A model generated the notes under the pieces. The model saw only the letters and a list, made by a program, of their open reading frames with translations. It ran no database searches and was not told the DNA's origin. Shown here piece by piece: positions 34,837 to 44,282 of a stretch of 64,000 nt of DNA (position 1 is the first letter of the stretch; each line of letters starts with the position of its first letter). Made by a program: the position numbers and the translations under genes. Source of the stretch: Cohnella silvisoli (GTDB taxonomy: Bacteria; Bacillota; Bacilli; Paenibacillales; Paenibacillaceae). The stretch spans positions 186,001 through 250,000 of the forward strand of contig NZ_JAIOAP010000010.1 in assembly GCF_021190915.1 (NCBI RefSeq). Reading direction: 5' to 3'.

Positions 34837-36774
34837 ATGGACACTCTGACTCCATTCGCCGACAGAGATAGAGCGATGGAAAATATTCGCCACAAGCTGG
34901 CGCTTCTCCCGGATCAACCGGGCTGTTATTTGATGAAGAACGACGAAGGCAAAATTATATACGTAGGCAAAGCGAAAGTGCTCAAAAACCGCGTGCGCTC
35001 TTATTTTTCGGGAAGCCATGACGGTAAAACCCAGAAGCTCGTTTCGGAAATCCGGGACTTCGAATATATCGTCACCGCCAGCAACACGGAATCGCTAATT
35101 CTGGAATGCAATCTGATTAAGGAACATTTTCCCCGGTACAATGTGTTATTGAAGGACGATAAGTCTTTTCCGTATTTGAAAATCACCCATGAAGCGCATC
35201 CCCGCCTTGAAGTGACGAGGCGCATCGTCAAAGATAAAGGGAAGTATTTCGGCCCTTACCCGAATGCCTATGCCGCTCAGGAAACGAAGAAGCTGCTCGA
35301 TCGCCTGTACCCGTTGCGCAAGTGCAATACGATGCCGGATAAAGTGTGTTTGTATTATCACTTGGGCCAGTGCGTGGCGCCTTGCGAATATCCGGTAGAG
35401 CAGGCCGTATATGACGAGATGATCGGCGAAATATCCCGGTTTCTGAACGGCGGCCATGCGGAAATCAAACGGGAGCTTAGGCGCAAGATGGAAGCCGCAG
35501 CAGGGGAACTGGCTTTCGAACGGGCTAAAGAGTACCGTGATCAGATCGTTGCGATTGAATCGCTTATGGAGAAGCAAACGATCAATATGGCCGATGCGAT
35601 GGACCGTGATGTGTTTGGCTATTCGGTCGACAAAGGCTGGATGTGCGTGCAAATTCTCTATATGCGGCAGGGGAAAATGATTCAAAGGCACGTATCCGTA
35701 TTTCCATACTATGGAGAGGCTTATGATGATTTTCTCAGTTATGTTACCCAATATTACAGCGACAATCCAGCTCTCCCCCGGGAGATGCTGTTGCCCGCGC
35801 CGCCGGAAGCCGGGGAAGAACAGCCTCATTTTCCTATGGCGGACAGCGCCGGCAAGCTTCCGACAATTGTATCCGAGGCGAAGGAAGCCTATGGCGACGA
35901 TGCGGATACCGTTGAAGAGGGGGAGGCGGCAGAGGTTGGAGAATCTTTGCGCCGCTGGCTGAAAATCAAAGTCGCCGTACCTAGACGGGGGTCAAAGCGC
36001 CAGCTTGTGGCGATGGCGTGCGATAATTCCCGCGTGGCTTTAGAGGAGAAATTCCGGCTTATCGAACGTGACGAATCCCGCAGCGTGAAAGCGGTAGAGG
36101 GGCTGGCCCAATGGATCGGAATTGCTTCCGCCAACCGGATCGAAGCGTTCGACAACTCGAACATGCAAGGCGCATCCCCCGTATCCGCTATGGTCGTATT
36201 TACTAACGGGAAGCCCGATAAGAAGGAATACCGTAAATATAACGTTCGGACCGTGCAAGGCCCCGACGACTACGAGACGATGAGGGAAGTCGTGCGCCGC
36301 CGTTACGAACGGGTGCTTAAGGAAGGGCTGCCGTTACCCGATCTCATTGTGGTAGATGGAGGCAAAGGACATATCGCGTCCGTGTTGGACGTACTCGTTA
36401 ATGAGCTCGGCCTAGACGTTCCCGTATGCGGCTTGGCTAAGGATGCCAAGCACCGCACGGCACAACTGCTTGTCGGAGATCCACCGGAAGTCGTTCCGCT
36501 GCCACGGGACAGCCAAGAATTTTATTTGCTTCAACGTATCCAAGACGAGGTCCACCGCTTCGCGATCACCTTTCATCGGGATAAACGAGGCAAGTCGATG
36601 ATTGCCTCCAAGCTGGATGCTATTCCCGGAATCGGTGAGAAACGCCGCAAGCAGTTGCTAAGCCACTTCGGCTCGCTTAAGGCGATCAAAGAAGCAGCCG
36701 TCGAAGATTTCAAGGCGGTATCTATCGGTGAAGCGCTAGCCGGTCGAATTCTCGAAATTTTGAACGCGGAGTAA
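34837..36774 (+). CDS. uvrC: Excinuclease ABC subunit C
   Basis: UvrC makes both incisions in nucleotide excision repair. The 645-residue protein has an N-terminal GIY-YIG nuclease (G-C-Y-L-M and I-I-Y-V-G-K-A near residues 25-45), a C-x3-C-rich [11 protein letters not shown] segment, a UVR motif, an RNase-H-like second nuclease (R-I-E-A-F-D-N-S-N near 430; V-V-D-G-G-K-G-H near 507) and a C-terminal HhH pair (I-P-G-I-G-E-K-R-R). An acidic, low-complexity insert lies near 325-375. ATG at 34837 with AGGAGG; the GTG at 34828 overlaps it. Confidence 0.95.
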   Translation: MDTLTPFADRDRAMENIRHKLALLPDQPGCYLMKNDEGKIIYVGKAKVLKNRVRSYFSGSHDGKTQKLVSEIRDFEYIVTASNTESLILECNLIKEHFPRYNVLLKDDKSFPYLKITHEAHPRLEVTRRIVKDKGKYFGPYPNAYAAQETKKLLDRLYPLRKCNTMPDKVCLYYHLGQCVAPCEYPVEQAVYDEMIGEISRFLNGGHAEIKRELRRKMEAAAGELAFERAKEYRDQIVAIESLMEKQTINMADAMDRDVFGYSVDKGWMCVQILYMRQGKMIQRHVSVFPYYGEAYDDFLSYVTQYYSDNPALPREMLLPAPPEAGEEQPHFPMADSAGKLPTIVSEAKEAYGDDADTVEEGEAAEVGESLRRWLKIKVAVPRRGSKRQLVAMACDNSRVALEEKFRLIERDESRSVKAVEGLAQWIGIASANRIEAFDNSNMQGASPVSAMVVFTNGKPDKKEYRKYNVRTVQGPDDYETMREVVRRRYERVLKEGLPLPDLIVVDGGKGHIASVLDVLVNELGLDVPVCGLAKDAKHRTAQLLVGDPPEVVPLPRDSQEFYLLQRIQDEVHRFAITFHRDKRGKSMIASKLDAIPGIGEKRRKQLLSHFGSLKAIKEAAVEDFKAVSIGEALAGRILEILNAE

Positions 36775-36871
36775 ATATCGTGTGATCCTATTAATAATGA
36801 ATAGAGCTCCCGGAAGGGCAATGTCATTAAGTTAAGTTCAAAGACAAAACAGGGAATAAAAATGGAATCCG

Positions 36872-36911
36872 AAACGGCATGGGAAAAAGCCCTGTGCCGT
36901 TTGTTTTTTTG
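36872..36911 (+). terminator. Terminator downstream of uvrC
   Basis: AAACGGCATGGG pairs with CCCTGTGCCGTTT, then a T-run. It starts about 100 bases after uvrC. The remaining gap to 37165 shows no coding frame. Confidence 0.8.
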
Positions 36912-37165
36912 GTGCAAGCAAGGGAAAAGCGTACAGCAAACAAAGCGGATGGAAGATCCGCTTAAAAAATGTTCATGTAAAACGAATTATGCTACTCTGT
37001 AGACGAAGCTACCGTTATATTCAGATGCGTGAGGAAGGTTCTCCCCCATTATTCAGGTAGTGCTTTCTCATTTTATTAAAGACGAAAAAGTGGCTTATAA
37101 AATGGAGACGATCGGTTCTGTGGCGTGTGTGAAAAGGGTGTTTCGCCCGTCAAAAGGAGGCCAAG

Positions 37166-37740
37166 ATGAACGAAACAGCATTAGAGCTTCAGTTATTTGA
37201 GAACTTAAAGCCTGAGTTAACTTCGTTCTGTTACAGAATGCTAGGATCCATCGATGACGTAGACGATGCTGTTCAGGAAACCTTTATTCGTGTTTGGCAA
37301 AGTTGGCATTCATTCAGGCAGGATTCCTCATTCAAAACATGGGTTTATCGTATTGCATCAAACTTATGCCTGGACAAGCTAAGACAAGCCAAACGCCGCA
37401 CGCGTCCGTTGACCTATCCGACCCAACGGTAGCGTTGTTTCATGAGGAAGGCCGTCTGTCAATGCCGCCTTTCGCAATGTGGGTACGCGGCAAAGACGAT
37501 TTGTTCAAGTTTTTTGCGCTCACACGCTGTCATTGTGAGGGATCCCGGTTTTTGCCGATTACGGCGAAAGGGGGTAATCCTGCTTTCACACAGTATGAGC
37601 CAAGCGGTGAAGACTCCTACTTGGTACCCTGGGGTATTTACATTATTGAAATAAAGGACAAGCAAATATACCACGTCCAAAATTTCATTAATACAAAATT
37701 ATTTTCCCGATTTGGGCTTCCTGCACAAATACACCGATGA
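37166..37740 (+). pseudogene. Decayed ECF-type sigma factor (SnoaL-fused group)
   Basis: The first frame (37166-37432) encodes a sigma-70 region 2: F-C-Y-R-M-L-G-S-I-D-D-V-D-D-A-V-Q-E-T-F near residue 25 and T-W-V-Y-R-I-A-S-N-L-C-L-D near 65. It then runs into a stop. A second frame (ending 37740) continues with V-A-L-F-H-E-E-G-R-L-S-M-P-P and a C-terminal SnoaL-like domain of the large SigJ/TIGR02960-type factors. Most of region 4 is missing and the frame changes, so an internal deletion of a few hundred bases has destroyed the gene. AAAGGAGG still precedes the start. Confidence 0.75.
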
Positions 37741-37815
37741 CTATCGTAATCCAATTTCGTCTAAATAAATGAGAAACAAAATTACGATTATCAAAGATAG
37801 GAAGGACGATAGTTC

Positions 37816-38424
37816 ATGCGTAAAATCATTCTATTCATTCACAGTACTATTAATGGAGTTGTCACTGGCGACCCAAGCGAGGACAAAACCAATTGGGCGG
37901 TCTGGAGAAATAGCGCTGGCATTGAGGAAGGTTCCCAGTATCTATTAAATATTTTCGAGACAGCTGATACCATTTTGCTTGGCCGCGGAACCTACGAAGA
38001 CCTCTCTAGAAAGTGGCCGACTATTCGAGGGTCCAAACGGGACGATGGAGGTTCAAGCCTGGGTGATAAGATAAACAACGCCCACAAACTAGTTGTAACA
38101 AGCGCCCGCCCGCTCGACAAGCTAAAATGGGGAGAATTTGAAGCTCCAAAACAATTGACCGGCAGTAATATAGAAGAGCAAATTAAGGACCTAAAAAATG
38201 GTGACGGTGGCGACATTGTTATTTTCGGTAGTCCAACGCTCGTGCGATCACTTGCAAACGCAAATCTTATTGACGAATATCAGATAGTCATGCACCCGGT
38301 TGTGGTCAACGTAGGTGAGCATTTGTTTGACAATCTTAAGGAGCAGAAGGAATTCCATCTCGTGGACGTCAAAACACTTAAGGTGGGTTCCCTCTTGGTA
38401 ACCTACAGACCCGCTAAAGCTTAG
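37816..38424 (+). CDS. Dihydrofolate-reductase-like protein (RibD C-terminal type)
   Basis: A 202-residue soluble reductase-fold protein of the RibD C-terminal/YyaP group: start M-R-K-I-I-L-F-I-H-S-T-I-N-G, then T-I-L-L-G-R-G-T-Y-E near residue 52 and a second strand G-G-D-I-V-I-F-G-S-P-T-L near 132, which form the NADPH site. It lacks the deaminase domain of full RibD and the folate-reductase signature, so the substrate is unknown. GGAAGGACGATAGTTC precedes the ATG. Confidence 0.82.
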   Translation: MRKIILFIHSTINGVVTGDPSEDKTNWAVWRNSAGIEEGSQYLLNIFETADTILLGRGTYEDLSRKWPTIRGSKRDDGGSSLGDKINNAHKLVVTSARPLDKLKWGEFEAPKQLTGSNIEEQIKDLKNGDGGDIVIFGSPTLVRSLANANLIDEYQIVMHPVVVNVGEHLFDNLKEQKEFHLVDVKTLKVGSLLVTYRPAKA

Positions 38425-38493
38425 CTCAACCGGGCAGATCATTACTGTCAACACAAACAGCTACCCAGTTGATAAAGTGCAATGGACCGTCTG

Positions 38494-38610
38494 TTAACAC
38501 AGCACGCCGACAGGCAGCTCACCTTGACTACCTACGAAGGAACCTTTTTCGGGGATGGTTTTGGCACTATATAGGTCGAAGACGTCCTGCCAAGTTTTAA
38601 TGGTTCGCAT
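38494..38610 (-). CDS. Possible short gene, 38 residues
   Basis: An ATG at 38610 has AGGAGGG six bases upstream and opens a 38-codon frame (start M-R-T-I-K-T-W-Q-D-V-F) ending in TAA. Not recognised; it may be the stub of a longer decayed gene. A hairpin terminator lies upstream on the same strand, which gives it room for its own promoter only within 30 bases, so expression is doubtful. Confidence 0.3.
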   Translation of the reverse strand: MRTIKTWQDVFDLYSAKTIPEKGSFVGSQGELPVGVLC

Positions 38611-38642
38611 GTAATCCCTCCTAAAAAAAAATGACCCCCTCG

Positions 38643-38669
38643 AAAAGCCCCGGATGGGGCTCTTTTTAA
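38643..38669 (-). terminator. Terminator after the DUF3951 gene
   Basis: AAAAGCCCC and GGGGCT pair around GGAT; on the minus strand it is followed by TTTTC, just downstream of the DUF3951 gene. Confidence 0.65.
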
Positions 38670-38688
38670 TGCCCGGAATGAACGGGCG

Positions 38689-38919
38689 TTATTTTAGCTT
38701 ATATCGGTTCTTGTTTTTATCATCCCCTTGATCATCTTCATCCTCATGTTCTTGTTTCTCTTCGTGGAATTCTACGGGCGAATGGCCGGTTATGTAGTCG
38801 AATGGTGTGTAATGAGAATTCGGAAGCTCTTTTTTGCGAATCATCTTTGAGATCACAATCCCAAGCAACACAAAAATGAGTAGAGATATCGCTCCGATTC
38901 CATATAGTCCGGTATTCAT
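38689..38919 (-). CDS. DUF3951 small membrane protein
   Basis: A 76-residue protein with one N-terminal membrane helix (I-G-A-I-S-L-L-I-F-V-L-L-G-I-V-I), a K-K-E-L-P-N motif, then Y-T-P-F-D-Y-I-T-G near residue 38, the DUF3951 hallmark, and a strongly acidic, then basic tail (E-D-E-D-D-Q-G-D-D-K-N-K). Function unknown. The ATG at 38919 has GGAGG seven bases upstream; a first ATG at 38925 is too close. Confidence 0.82.
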   Translation of the reverse strand: MNTGLYGIGAISLLIFVLLGIVISKMIRKKELPNSHYTPFDYITGHSPVEFHEEKQEHEDEDDQGDDKNKNRYKLK

Positions 38920-39083
38920 AGTCATCCTCCAGAGGTAAGGTTTATTAGGTTTACGGATAGAAATTCAATTTGTTTCAAGCAATAATCTTTATTAAATCTT
39001 CAGAATCTCCTCAAGTGGTTCCTTATTTTTGTTTAATATGATTTGTTCATCAAACAATTCACGTTGAGGTGGAGAAGATGAAC

Positions 39084-39755
39084 ATGAATCATAGTTTAAC
39101 CGAACAAAGTCAAAGGTTTTCTTATAAACCGCTGTTGTGGCTTCTGGCCATTCCCCTCTTGAACGTCCTGTACGCCCTGCAGAATGGGCCCGGCGATAAG
39201 GTTCATTCGTTAGTAACATCCGTTGATATCAACACTCCGTTTATTCCGGCATTCGCTATTCCTTATGTCATTTGGTATCCGTTTCTTTTCCTGACGTTAG
39301 TGCTTATATTGCGAAAAAGCGAAAAGCAGTATTATCAAACTTTGTTAGCTCTATGCATGGGGCTTATCCTCTGTAATCTGGTTTACGCCTTCTTCCAGAC
39401 GACCGTCCCTCGTCCCGAGGTCCCGTCAACAGGGTTTTTGAATCATCTCGTTTCATTTGTTTATGCCAACGATGAGCCGTTTAACTGTTTTCCTAGTATT
39501 CACGTGTTGACCAGTTCTCTGATGATTGCCGGCTCCAGCGTATTGGGATGGAAAATAAGAATACCTGTGGTCGTAATCGCCCTAAGCATTATCGCGTCGA
39601 CTTTGTTTATCAAGCAGCATGTCATCGCCGATGTTATGGCGGGAATGCTGGTCGCTAAGTTCATGTTTTGGTGTTCGGGACAATTACTTCCTATCATACG
39701 TCATCGATTGACTTCAAGAAACCAAAGGGGGTTGCCCTATGCGGATCATAAGTAG
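39084..39755 (+). CDS. PAP2-type phosphatase/inositolphosphotransferase-like membrane protein
   Basis: A 223-residue membrane protein with about six helices. It carries the PAP2-like site F-P-S-I-H-V-L-T-S-S near residue 139 and K-Q-H-V-I-A-D-V-M-A-G near 182, where the His residues act in phosphate transfer. The N-C-F-P-S-x-H form and length suit the inositolphosphotransferase-like branch, acting on lipid phosphates in the membrane. ATG at 39084 follows AGGTGGAG by nine bases. Overlaps the methyltransferase gene by 17 bases. Confidence 0.82.
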   Translation: MNHSLTEQSQRFSYKPLLWLLAIPLLNVLYALQNGPGDKVHSLVTSVDINTPFIPAFAIPYVIWYPFLFLTLVLILRKSEKQYYQTLLALCMGLILCNLVYAFFQTTVPRPEVPSTGFLNHLVSFVYANDEPFNCFPSIHVLTSSLMIAGSSVLGWKIRIPVVVIALSIIASTLFIKQHVIADVMAGMLVAKFMFWCSGQLLPIIRHRLTSRNQRGLPYADHK

Positions 39756-40362
39756 GGAAGCCCGCATTTTCCTCCGCAAATTCATGAATCACCCGAAACA
39801 AATCGGGAGCGTCGTGCCAAGCTCAAGATTTTTGGCCGAAAGCATGGTAAACGCCATCCCTTGGCATAACGTGAAGGCAGCAGCGGAATTGGGAGCCGGA
39901 ACCGGGGCCATCACCCAATATATCGCTCAAAGGGCAAGCAAGGACGCCGAAGTGTATTTATTTGAGAAAGATACGAAGATGAGAAGGCAGTTGAAGCTGG
40001 AATATCCCGGTTTTACTTGTGCCGCGAATGCTGCCAATATGCTGCGCATTCTTGAAGGAAACGGTGAACGGCATCTCGATTGCATTCTCAGCGGGCTCCC
40101 TTTTTATAATTTTCCACAAGAGGTTCGCGATCAGCTTATGGAGCAAATCGTAGGAGCATTAAAACCGGGCGGCTTATTCGTTGCTTTTCAATATTCGCTT
40201 CAAATGAAGAAACAGATGGCGAAATTATTCGATATCGAGAAAATCAAATTCGTTCCGCTTAACTTTCCGCCCGCTTTCGTTTATGTTTGTAGGAAGAGAT
40301 TAACGATAAAGGGTGAGTGCGATCATGCAGATGAACAAGAATACTATTCTGGTCGTGGATGA
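39739..40362 (+). CDS. Class I SAM methyltransferase (phospholipid N-methyltransferase-like)
   Basis: A 207-residue Rossmann methyltransferase: SAM motif I is A-A-E-L-G-A-G-T-G-A-I-T near residue 48, preceded by a conserved N-H-P-K-Q-I-G-S-V-V-P-S-S helix that typifies the PmtA-like phosphatidylethanolamine methylases. The later I-L-S-G-L-P-F-Y-N-F fits motif IV. It starts inside the PAP2-like gene and its end overlaps the response regulator, so all four genes are one operon. The lipid substrate is inferred from family and neighbours. Confidence 0.8.
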   Translation: MRIISREARIFLRKFMNHPKQIGSVVPSSRFLAESMVNAIPWHNVKAAAELGAGTGAITQYIAQRASKDAEVYLFEKDTKMRRQLKLEYPGFTCAANAANMLRILEGNGERHLDCILSGLPFYNFPQEVRDQLMEQIVGALKPGGLFVAFQYSLQMKKQMAKLFDIEKIKFVPLNFPPAFVYVCRKRLTIKGECDHADEQEYYSGRG

Positions 40363-41020
40363 TGATTCCGAAATACGTGACGTCATTCATGTCTACCTGC
40401 GCAACGAGGGGTTTCGCGTTCTGGAAGCGGAGAACGGCAACCGGGCATTGGAAATCGTAAGGGCGGAGACCGTGCAGCTCATTATTCTTGATGTCATGAT
40501 GCCTGATTTGGATGGGATCAAGGCTTGCCTCAAAATAAGGGAAACGCTTAACGTTCCCATTATTATGCTGTCCGCCAAGCAAGAAGATATCGATAAGATT
40601 ACGGGGTTATCCACGGGCGCGGACGATTATGTCACCAAACCGTTCAGTCCGCTGGAGCTAATCGCAAGGGTCAAAGCGCAGCTTCGCCGCCAAGGGTTTA
40701 CCGCCAAGACGGAAGATGATTCCATAATATTAGTCAACGATCTTGCGATCGATATCGCTCAGCATCAAGTGACCTTGAAGGGGGAAGAGGTTGCGTTAAC
40801 CCCTTTGGAATTTTCGATTCTCGAATTGTTGGCCAGCCATAAGGGACAAGTATTTCATGCGGATAAAATTTACGAGAAGGTATGGAAGGAACCGACCGGA
40901 TATTCGGACAATACGGTTATGGTCCATATCCGGAATATTCGCGAGAAAATCGAAGTGAATCCACGCGAACCTCGGTACATTAAGACGGTATGGGGAGTGG
41001 GATACAAAATTGAAAAATAA
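40325..41020 (+). CDS. OmpR-family response regulator
   Basis: A 231-residue regulator: receiver domain with D-D-D near residue 12, phosphoacceptor in I-L-D-V-M-M-P-D near 56, K in V-T-K-P-F near 106, and a C-terminal winged helix ending R-Y-I-K-T-V-W-G-V-G-Y. ATG at 40325 follows GGGTGAG by seven bases. It overlaps the preceding methyltransferase and the kinase that follows (11 bases), so translation is coupled. Signal and targets are unknown; a role in membrane-lipid stress is suggested by the neighbours. Confidence 0.9.
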   Translation: MQMNKNTILVVDDDSEIRDVIHVYLRNEGFRVLEAENGNRALEIVRAETVQLIILDVMMPDLDGIKACLKIRETLNVPIIMLSAKQEDIDKITGLSTGADDYVTKPFSPLELIARVKAQLRRQGFTAKTEDDSIILVNDLAIDIAQHQVTLKGEEVALTPLEFSILELLASHKGQVFHADKIYEKVWKEPTGYSDNTVMVHIRNIREKIEVNPREPRYIKTVWGVGYKIEK

Positions 41021-42068
41021 ATTTTTTCTTATGTTATCCGGCAGAAAAAGTATCCGCCTTCAAATGATTTGGTCGTTCATCGCCAGTCTCATTCTTGGAA
41101 TGTCGGTATCGACGGCGATCCCTACCGGTCTCTTTTTCGATATTCCTTTGTCGATGATTACGTTTATTGGCACGTTTGTCGTTTCTTTTTTCTTCCTAAC
41201 CCGCCATACGATTAAATACTTGCGTACGCTATCCGACGGTCTGACCGTCATCTCGGGAGGGAATCTTCATTTCAGAATTCCCTCGACAAGGCAAGACGAG
41301 CTAGGCAAGGTTGCCGAACATATCAATGCGATGGCCGAGAAATTAGAAAGCCAGATCGATAAGGAACGTCAGATCGAAAAATCCAAAATGGACTTGATAA
41401 CGGGCGTTTCTCATGATTTGAGAACGCCTCTTACGAGTATTATCGGTTATATTGATTTGCTTAAAGAAAAAGCCTACCAGGATGAGGTTGAACACGATCG
41501 ATTCATTGGGAATACGTACAATAAAGCGATGCAACTGAAAACGCTCATTGACGATTTGTTCGAGTACACGCGTCTTGCCCACAACGAAGCTAAGCTTAAG
41601 TTCGAGACAATCGATCTTAGGGAGCTGCTGAACCAGATGCTCGTTGAATTCCAACCTCTCGCCAAAGATAATGAAATTTCCATGGAATCGTCATTACCCG
41701 AACACGCGGTATTCATCCAGGTAGATCCCGAACAAATAAGGAGAGCTATTGATAATTTGTTGATGAATGCGTTGAAGTTTTCGGTTAAACCCGGCGTCGT
41801 AAGGGTTTCGTTCGCTATTCGCGACGACATGGCAACAATCATGATAGAGAACGAAGGCGAAGCGATTACGAAGGAACAGGAGAAGCATTTGTTCGAACGA
41901 TTTTATAAAATCGACGATTCCAGAACGAATATGCCTTTGTATGGCGGTTCCGGCTTAGGATTGTCCATTACGAAAAGTATTGTTGAGCTTCATGGCGGAC
42001 AAGTGTTTTTGAAACATTCATCCGGACACTTTGTTTTCGGTATCGAGCTGCCCCTGACTCTTAAGTAG
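41010..42068 (+). CDS. Sensor histidine kinase
   Basis: A 352-residue membrane kinase: two helices near residues 15-65 with a very short outer loop, HAMP linker, dimerisation H-box T-G-V-S-H-D-L-R-T-P-L-T-S near 130, N-box and G-G-S-G-L-G-L-S-I-T-K in the ATPase domain. The lack of a large outer domain suggests that it senses events in the membrane. TTG start overlapping the regulator stop; GGGAGTGGG lies upstream. Last gene of the PAP2/methyltransferase operon; its end overlaps the convergent CPBP gene by eight bases. Confidence 0.9.
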   Translation: MKNKFFLMLSGRKSIRLQMIWSFIASLILGMSVSTAIPTGLFFDIPLSMITFIGTFVVSFFFLTRHTIKYLRTLSDGLTVISGGNLHFRIPSTRQDELGKVAEHINAMAEKLESQIDKERQIEKSKMDLITGVSHDLRTPLTSIIGYIDLLKEKAYQDEVEHDRFIGNTYNKAMQLKTLIDDLFEYTRLAHNEAKLKFETIDLRELLNQMLVEFQPLAKDNEISMESSLPEHAVFIQVDPEQIRRAIDNLLMNALKFSVKPGVVRVSFAIRDDMATIMIENEGEAITKEQEKHLFERFYKIDDSRTNMPLYGGSGLGLSITKSIVELHGGQVFLKHSSGHFVFGIELPLTLK

Positions 42069-43776
42069 CGATTTTATTTCTCCCCGAAATCGCCCCGTGA
42101 AGCCACCAAATAACGATCCCTGCCAAACCCGGCATAAGAAGGCTAAACACTCCCCCGAAGAAATCTCCTGGGAGCCCGTCGAACATCATCTGCATGCCCA
42201 TTAATGTCGCGTCTAGCGTTACGTGTGCAAATATAACGGTAATGACCCCGAATCGCAGCATGAACCATCCGAACAAGATGGACATGATGACAAGCTCGAT
42301 GATTCGGGTATAAACCGGGTAGATGGCATATCCGACATGGCCCATTGCCCATAACAGCCCTGGGGGGATCATGGCAACAGTCGTCAATACGATCGCCGTT
42401 CTGCGCGAAGGCTCTCGACGGAGCAGCTTGCGCGCTCCTCCCACGAACCAGCTGCGAAATACGCCTATGCCGAGCAAGCGGCTTTGCAGCTCTTCCGAAA
42501 TGCCGGCGCACCATGCCAGGAGAGGGAGCAGCAAAGGATAAGTCATATTGTACATAGACTGCGATGCGTCCGAAGAAGCGAAAGAGCCGAGCGACTTTTC
42601 CAACACCAGAAGGATGATGGATTGCGCCCCCAGCAATATAAAGGCAAGGAAATAACCTTCCCGCATGCTCCTAAGCACGGCAGCCCCATAGTTCGATTCA
42701 TTCCACCGGGGCCAAAGCGAACGCCCCATCGATTTCCAGAGGCCATCACCGCCGACCGCCGAAAAATAGGTGAGAATGGCCATTGCTGCGTAGGTAACGA
42801 GACTGATGACGAGGTTAACGTTATCCCCCACGTTTGCCCCCGCTTTCCAAGTTCCAGCTCTCAGTCCAGGTAACATATTAAAGGTTAAGCCTGCGTATAG
42901 CGCGAAAAATAAGGCCGCTAAAAATATCCCGCGACGGTAGGATGTATATTTTCCGTGCGTACCCGTGTAGACAATGGCGATGATGAACAAGATGATTTGA
43001 GGCAAAATAAATCCTAAAATGGATAGTTTGGCAGACAGCTTCTCCTGATCCTTCATGTAGGCTGTAAAGGAAGCGGGCAAATCAACGCCATAAGTAACCG
43101 AACCCCCGGCCCATGGAGGGAAGGAGGATTTGAACACGCTGAAGCCGTCCGGAACAGCGACTTTAAGCCACAGTCGAGACTCTCCAATGTTTGCTTTCCG
43201 GGAAACGAATTTAACGCTGCCCGTCTTCTTGTCATTTCCGATCCATTCCCAATCTTGCGGCGTGACTCCCCAGAATTGCGCGTAGTCAAGTGCATGAGCG
43301 GCTAGCTTGTCGGTTTCCATGACAGGCTTATCGACAACTTTATTCGTCGCGCCAGCGTTGTTCAGATGCTGCCAAGCGACTAATTTGCCTGTTTCCATAT
43401 GTATGTAAAGCAGCAAAGCTTCAGCTTTATCGCGTAAATGCAATTTAACGGCATAGACATCCGTCGGAGCAAACTTTGACCATTTTTTATTATAAGAATC
43501 CATAAGTTGATTTTTAGTAAAGTAGCCTACCGTATCGCTGTCGGAAAGATGGGTAACCGTGACTGCATCTACTTCCTCATGCTTGATCCCGAATCGGGAT
43601 GTTGCCCATTCGAACGCTTTGTTCTCAGCCGTGGTCCTCGTCATGACGGGATGAACGTCCGTTGTAAACAATTGGCCGGTTACGGGGAAAACTTGAATGA
43701 GCAAGAAAAGCAATAAACCTATAGCAGCCGTCCATAACCAGCGCTTATCCAGTTGAAATGGGCTTAATCGGTCCAA
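42061..43776 (-). CDS. CPBP-family intramembrane protease with large N-terminal outer domain
   Basis: A 571-residue membrane protein. A first helix (residues 13-30) is followed by about 220 extracytoplasmic residues and then eight or more helices. In the second half E-E-L-Q-S-R is the first CPBP motif (E-E-x3-R), and a later G-H-V-G-Y-A-I-Y and F-A-H-V-T-L-D-A give the other metal-binding or catalytic histidines. CPBP (Rce1-like) proteases cut prenylated or bacteriocin-type substrates. The outer domain suggests a sensing or chaperone role. TTG start with GGAGAG seven bases upstream. It is convergent with the histidine kinase gene. Confidence 0.85.
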   Translation of the reverse strand: MDRLSPFQLDKRWLWTAAIGLLLFLLIQVFPVTGQLFTTDVHPVMTRTTAENKAFEWATSRFGIKHEEVDAVTVTHLSDSDTVGYFTKNQLMDSYNKKWSKFAPTDVYAVKLHLRDKAEALLLYIHMETGKLVAWQHLNNAGATNKVVDKPVMETDKLAAHALDYAQFWGVTPQDWEWIGNDKKTGSVKFVSRKANIGESRLWLKVAVPDGFSVFKSSFPPWAGGSVTYGVDLPASFTAYMKDQEKLSAKLSILGFILPQIILFIIAIVYTGTHGKYTSYRRGIFLAALFFALYAGLTFNMLPGLRAGTWKAGANVGDNVNLVISLVTYAAMAILTYFSAVGGDGLWKSMGRSLWPRWNESNYGAAVLRSMREGYFLAFILLGAQSIILLVLEKSLGSFASSDASQSMYNMTYPLLLPLLAWCAGISEELQSRLLGIGVFRSWFVGGARKLLRREPSRRTAIVLTTVAMIPPGLLWAMGHVGYAIYPVYTRIIELVIMSILFGWFMLRFGVITVIFAHVTLDATLMGMQMMFDGLPGDFFGGVFSLLMPGLAGIVIWWLHGAISGRNKIAT

Positions 43777-43979
43777 ATTTCATCTCTCCTCATTCAAAAC
43801 AAGCTCAAGTAAACGCATACAGTGGGTGTAATCTAATTCGCTGCCTTATTTTCATCAAGTATCTCGTATTTTCGACGAAAATGAAAGGAAAGGGATCGAT
43901 AATCGTTGTCCGGGGCCTGATCTATGGGTAAGCTATTCGTTAAATCGTCCAAATGAGTCGGTATGCCCCCATTCTGGTG

Positions 43980-44008
43980 TTGTCCCCCTCGGTTGGAAAG
44001 AATATAAT
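43980..44008 (+). promoter_or_regulatory. Promoter of the c-di-AMP riboswitch / ktr operon
   Basis: TTGTCC (43980-43985), 17-base spacer, perfect TATAAT (44003-44008). The start would be near 44015, just before the riboswitch. The gap from 43777 to here shows no coding frame. Confidence 0.7.
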
Positions 44009-44035
44009 TCGTAGGTACGTTTTTAATTAGATTAA

Positions 44036-44210
44036 TATCTAGCCGAATTTCTTAAGATGAAAACGGGGGAACCAACTCATCGCCGATACAAGCTATTTGT
44101 ATTCGGAGATCCCGGGGTGAATTCCTATCGCTTAAACTCGCGATGGATAGGGCAGCCTGTTCGAGCCCGAACCCGACAGCTAACCTCGTAGGCTATGTGC
44201 GAACAGGACT
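44036..44210 (+). ncRNA. Cyclic di-AMP riboswitch (ydaO-yuaA class)
   Basis: This leader RNA turns genes off when c-di-AMP is high. The class core is present in order: AAAACGGGGGAACCAA (about 44060), GGGGTGAATTC (about 44114), an internal stem, and GAACCCGACAGCTAACCTCGTAGGC (44169-44193). CCTGTTCG near 44157 pairs with CGAACAGG at 44201-44208 to close a stem. An intrinsic terminator follows at 44226. Genes downstream import potassium, a classic target of this class. Confidence 0.93.
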
Positions 44211-44225
44211 CGTGTGCGAAATTGA

Positions 44226-44252
44226 AGCACTGGGGTTCCAGTGCTTTTTTTG
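44226..44252 (+). terminator. Riboswitch-controlled terminator
   Basis: AGCACTGG and CCAGTGCT form a perfect stem with loop GGTT, followed by seven T. It lies between the riboswitch and ktrB, so it is the likely expression platform. Confidence 0.9.
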
Positions 44253-44282
44253 TTGCGTGAATTTAGGTAAGAGGTGACCTGT

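Noticed and set aside
39000..39219. 75-codon minus-strand frame before the PAP2 gene.
   Set aside because: Mostly antisense to the PAP2 gene; no binding site or family.
42484..42873. 129-codon plus-strand frame within the CPBP gene.
   Set aside because: Shadow of the CPBP coding strand; basic composition and no ribosome site.
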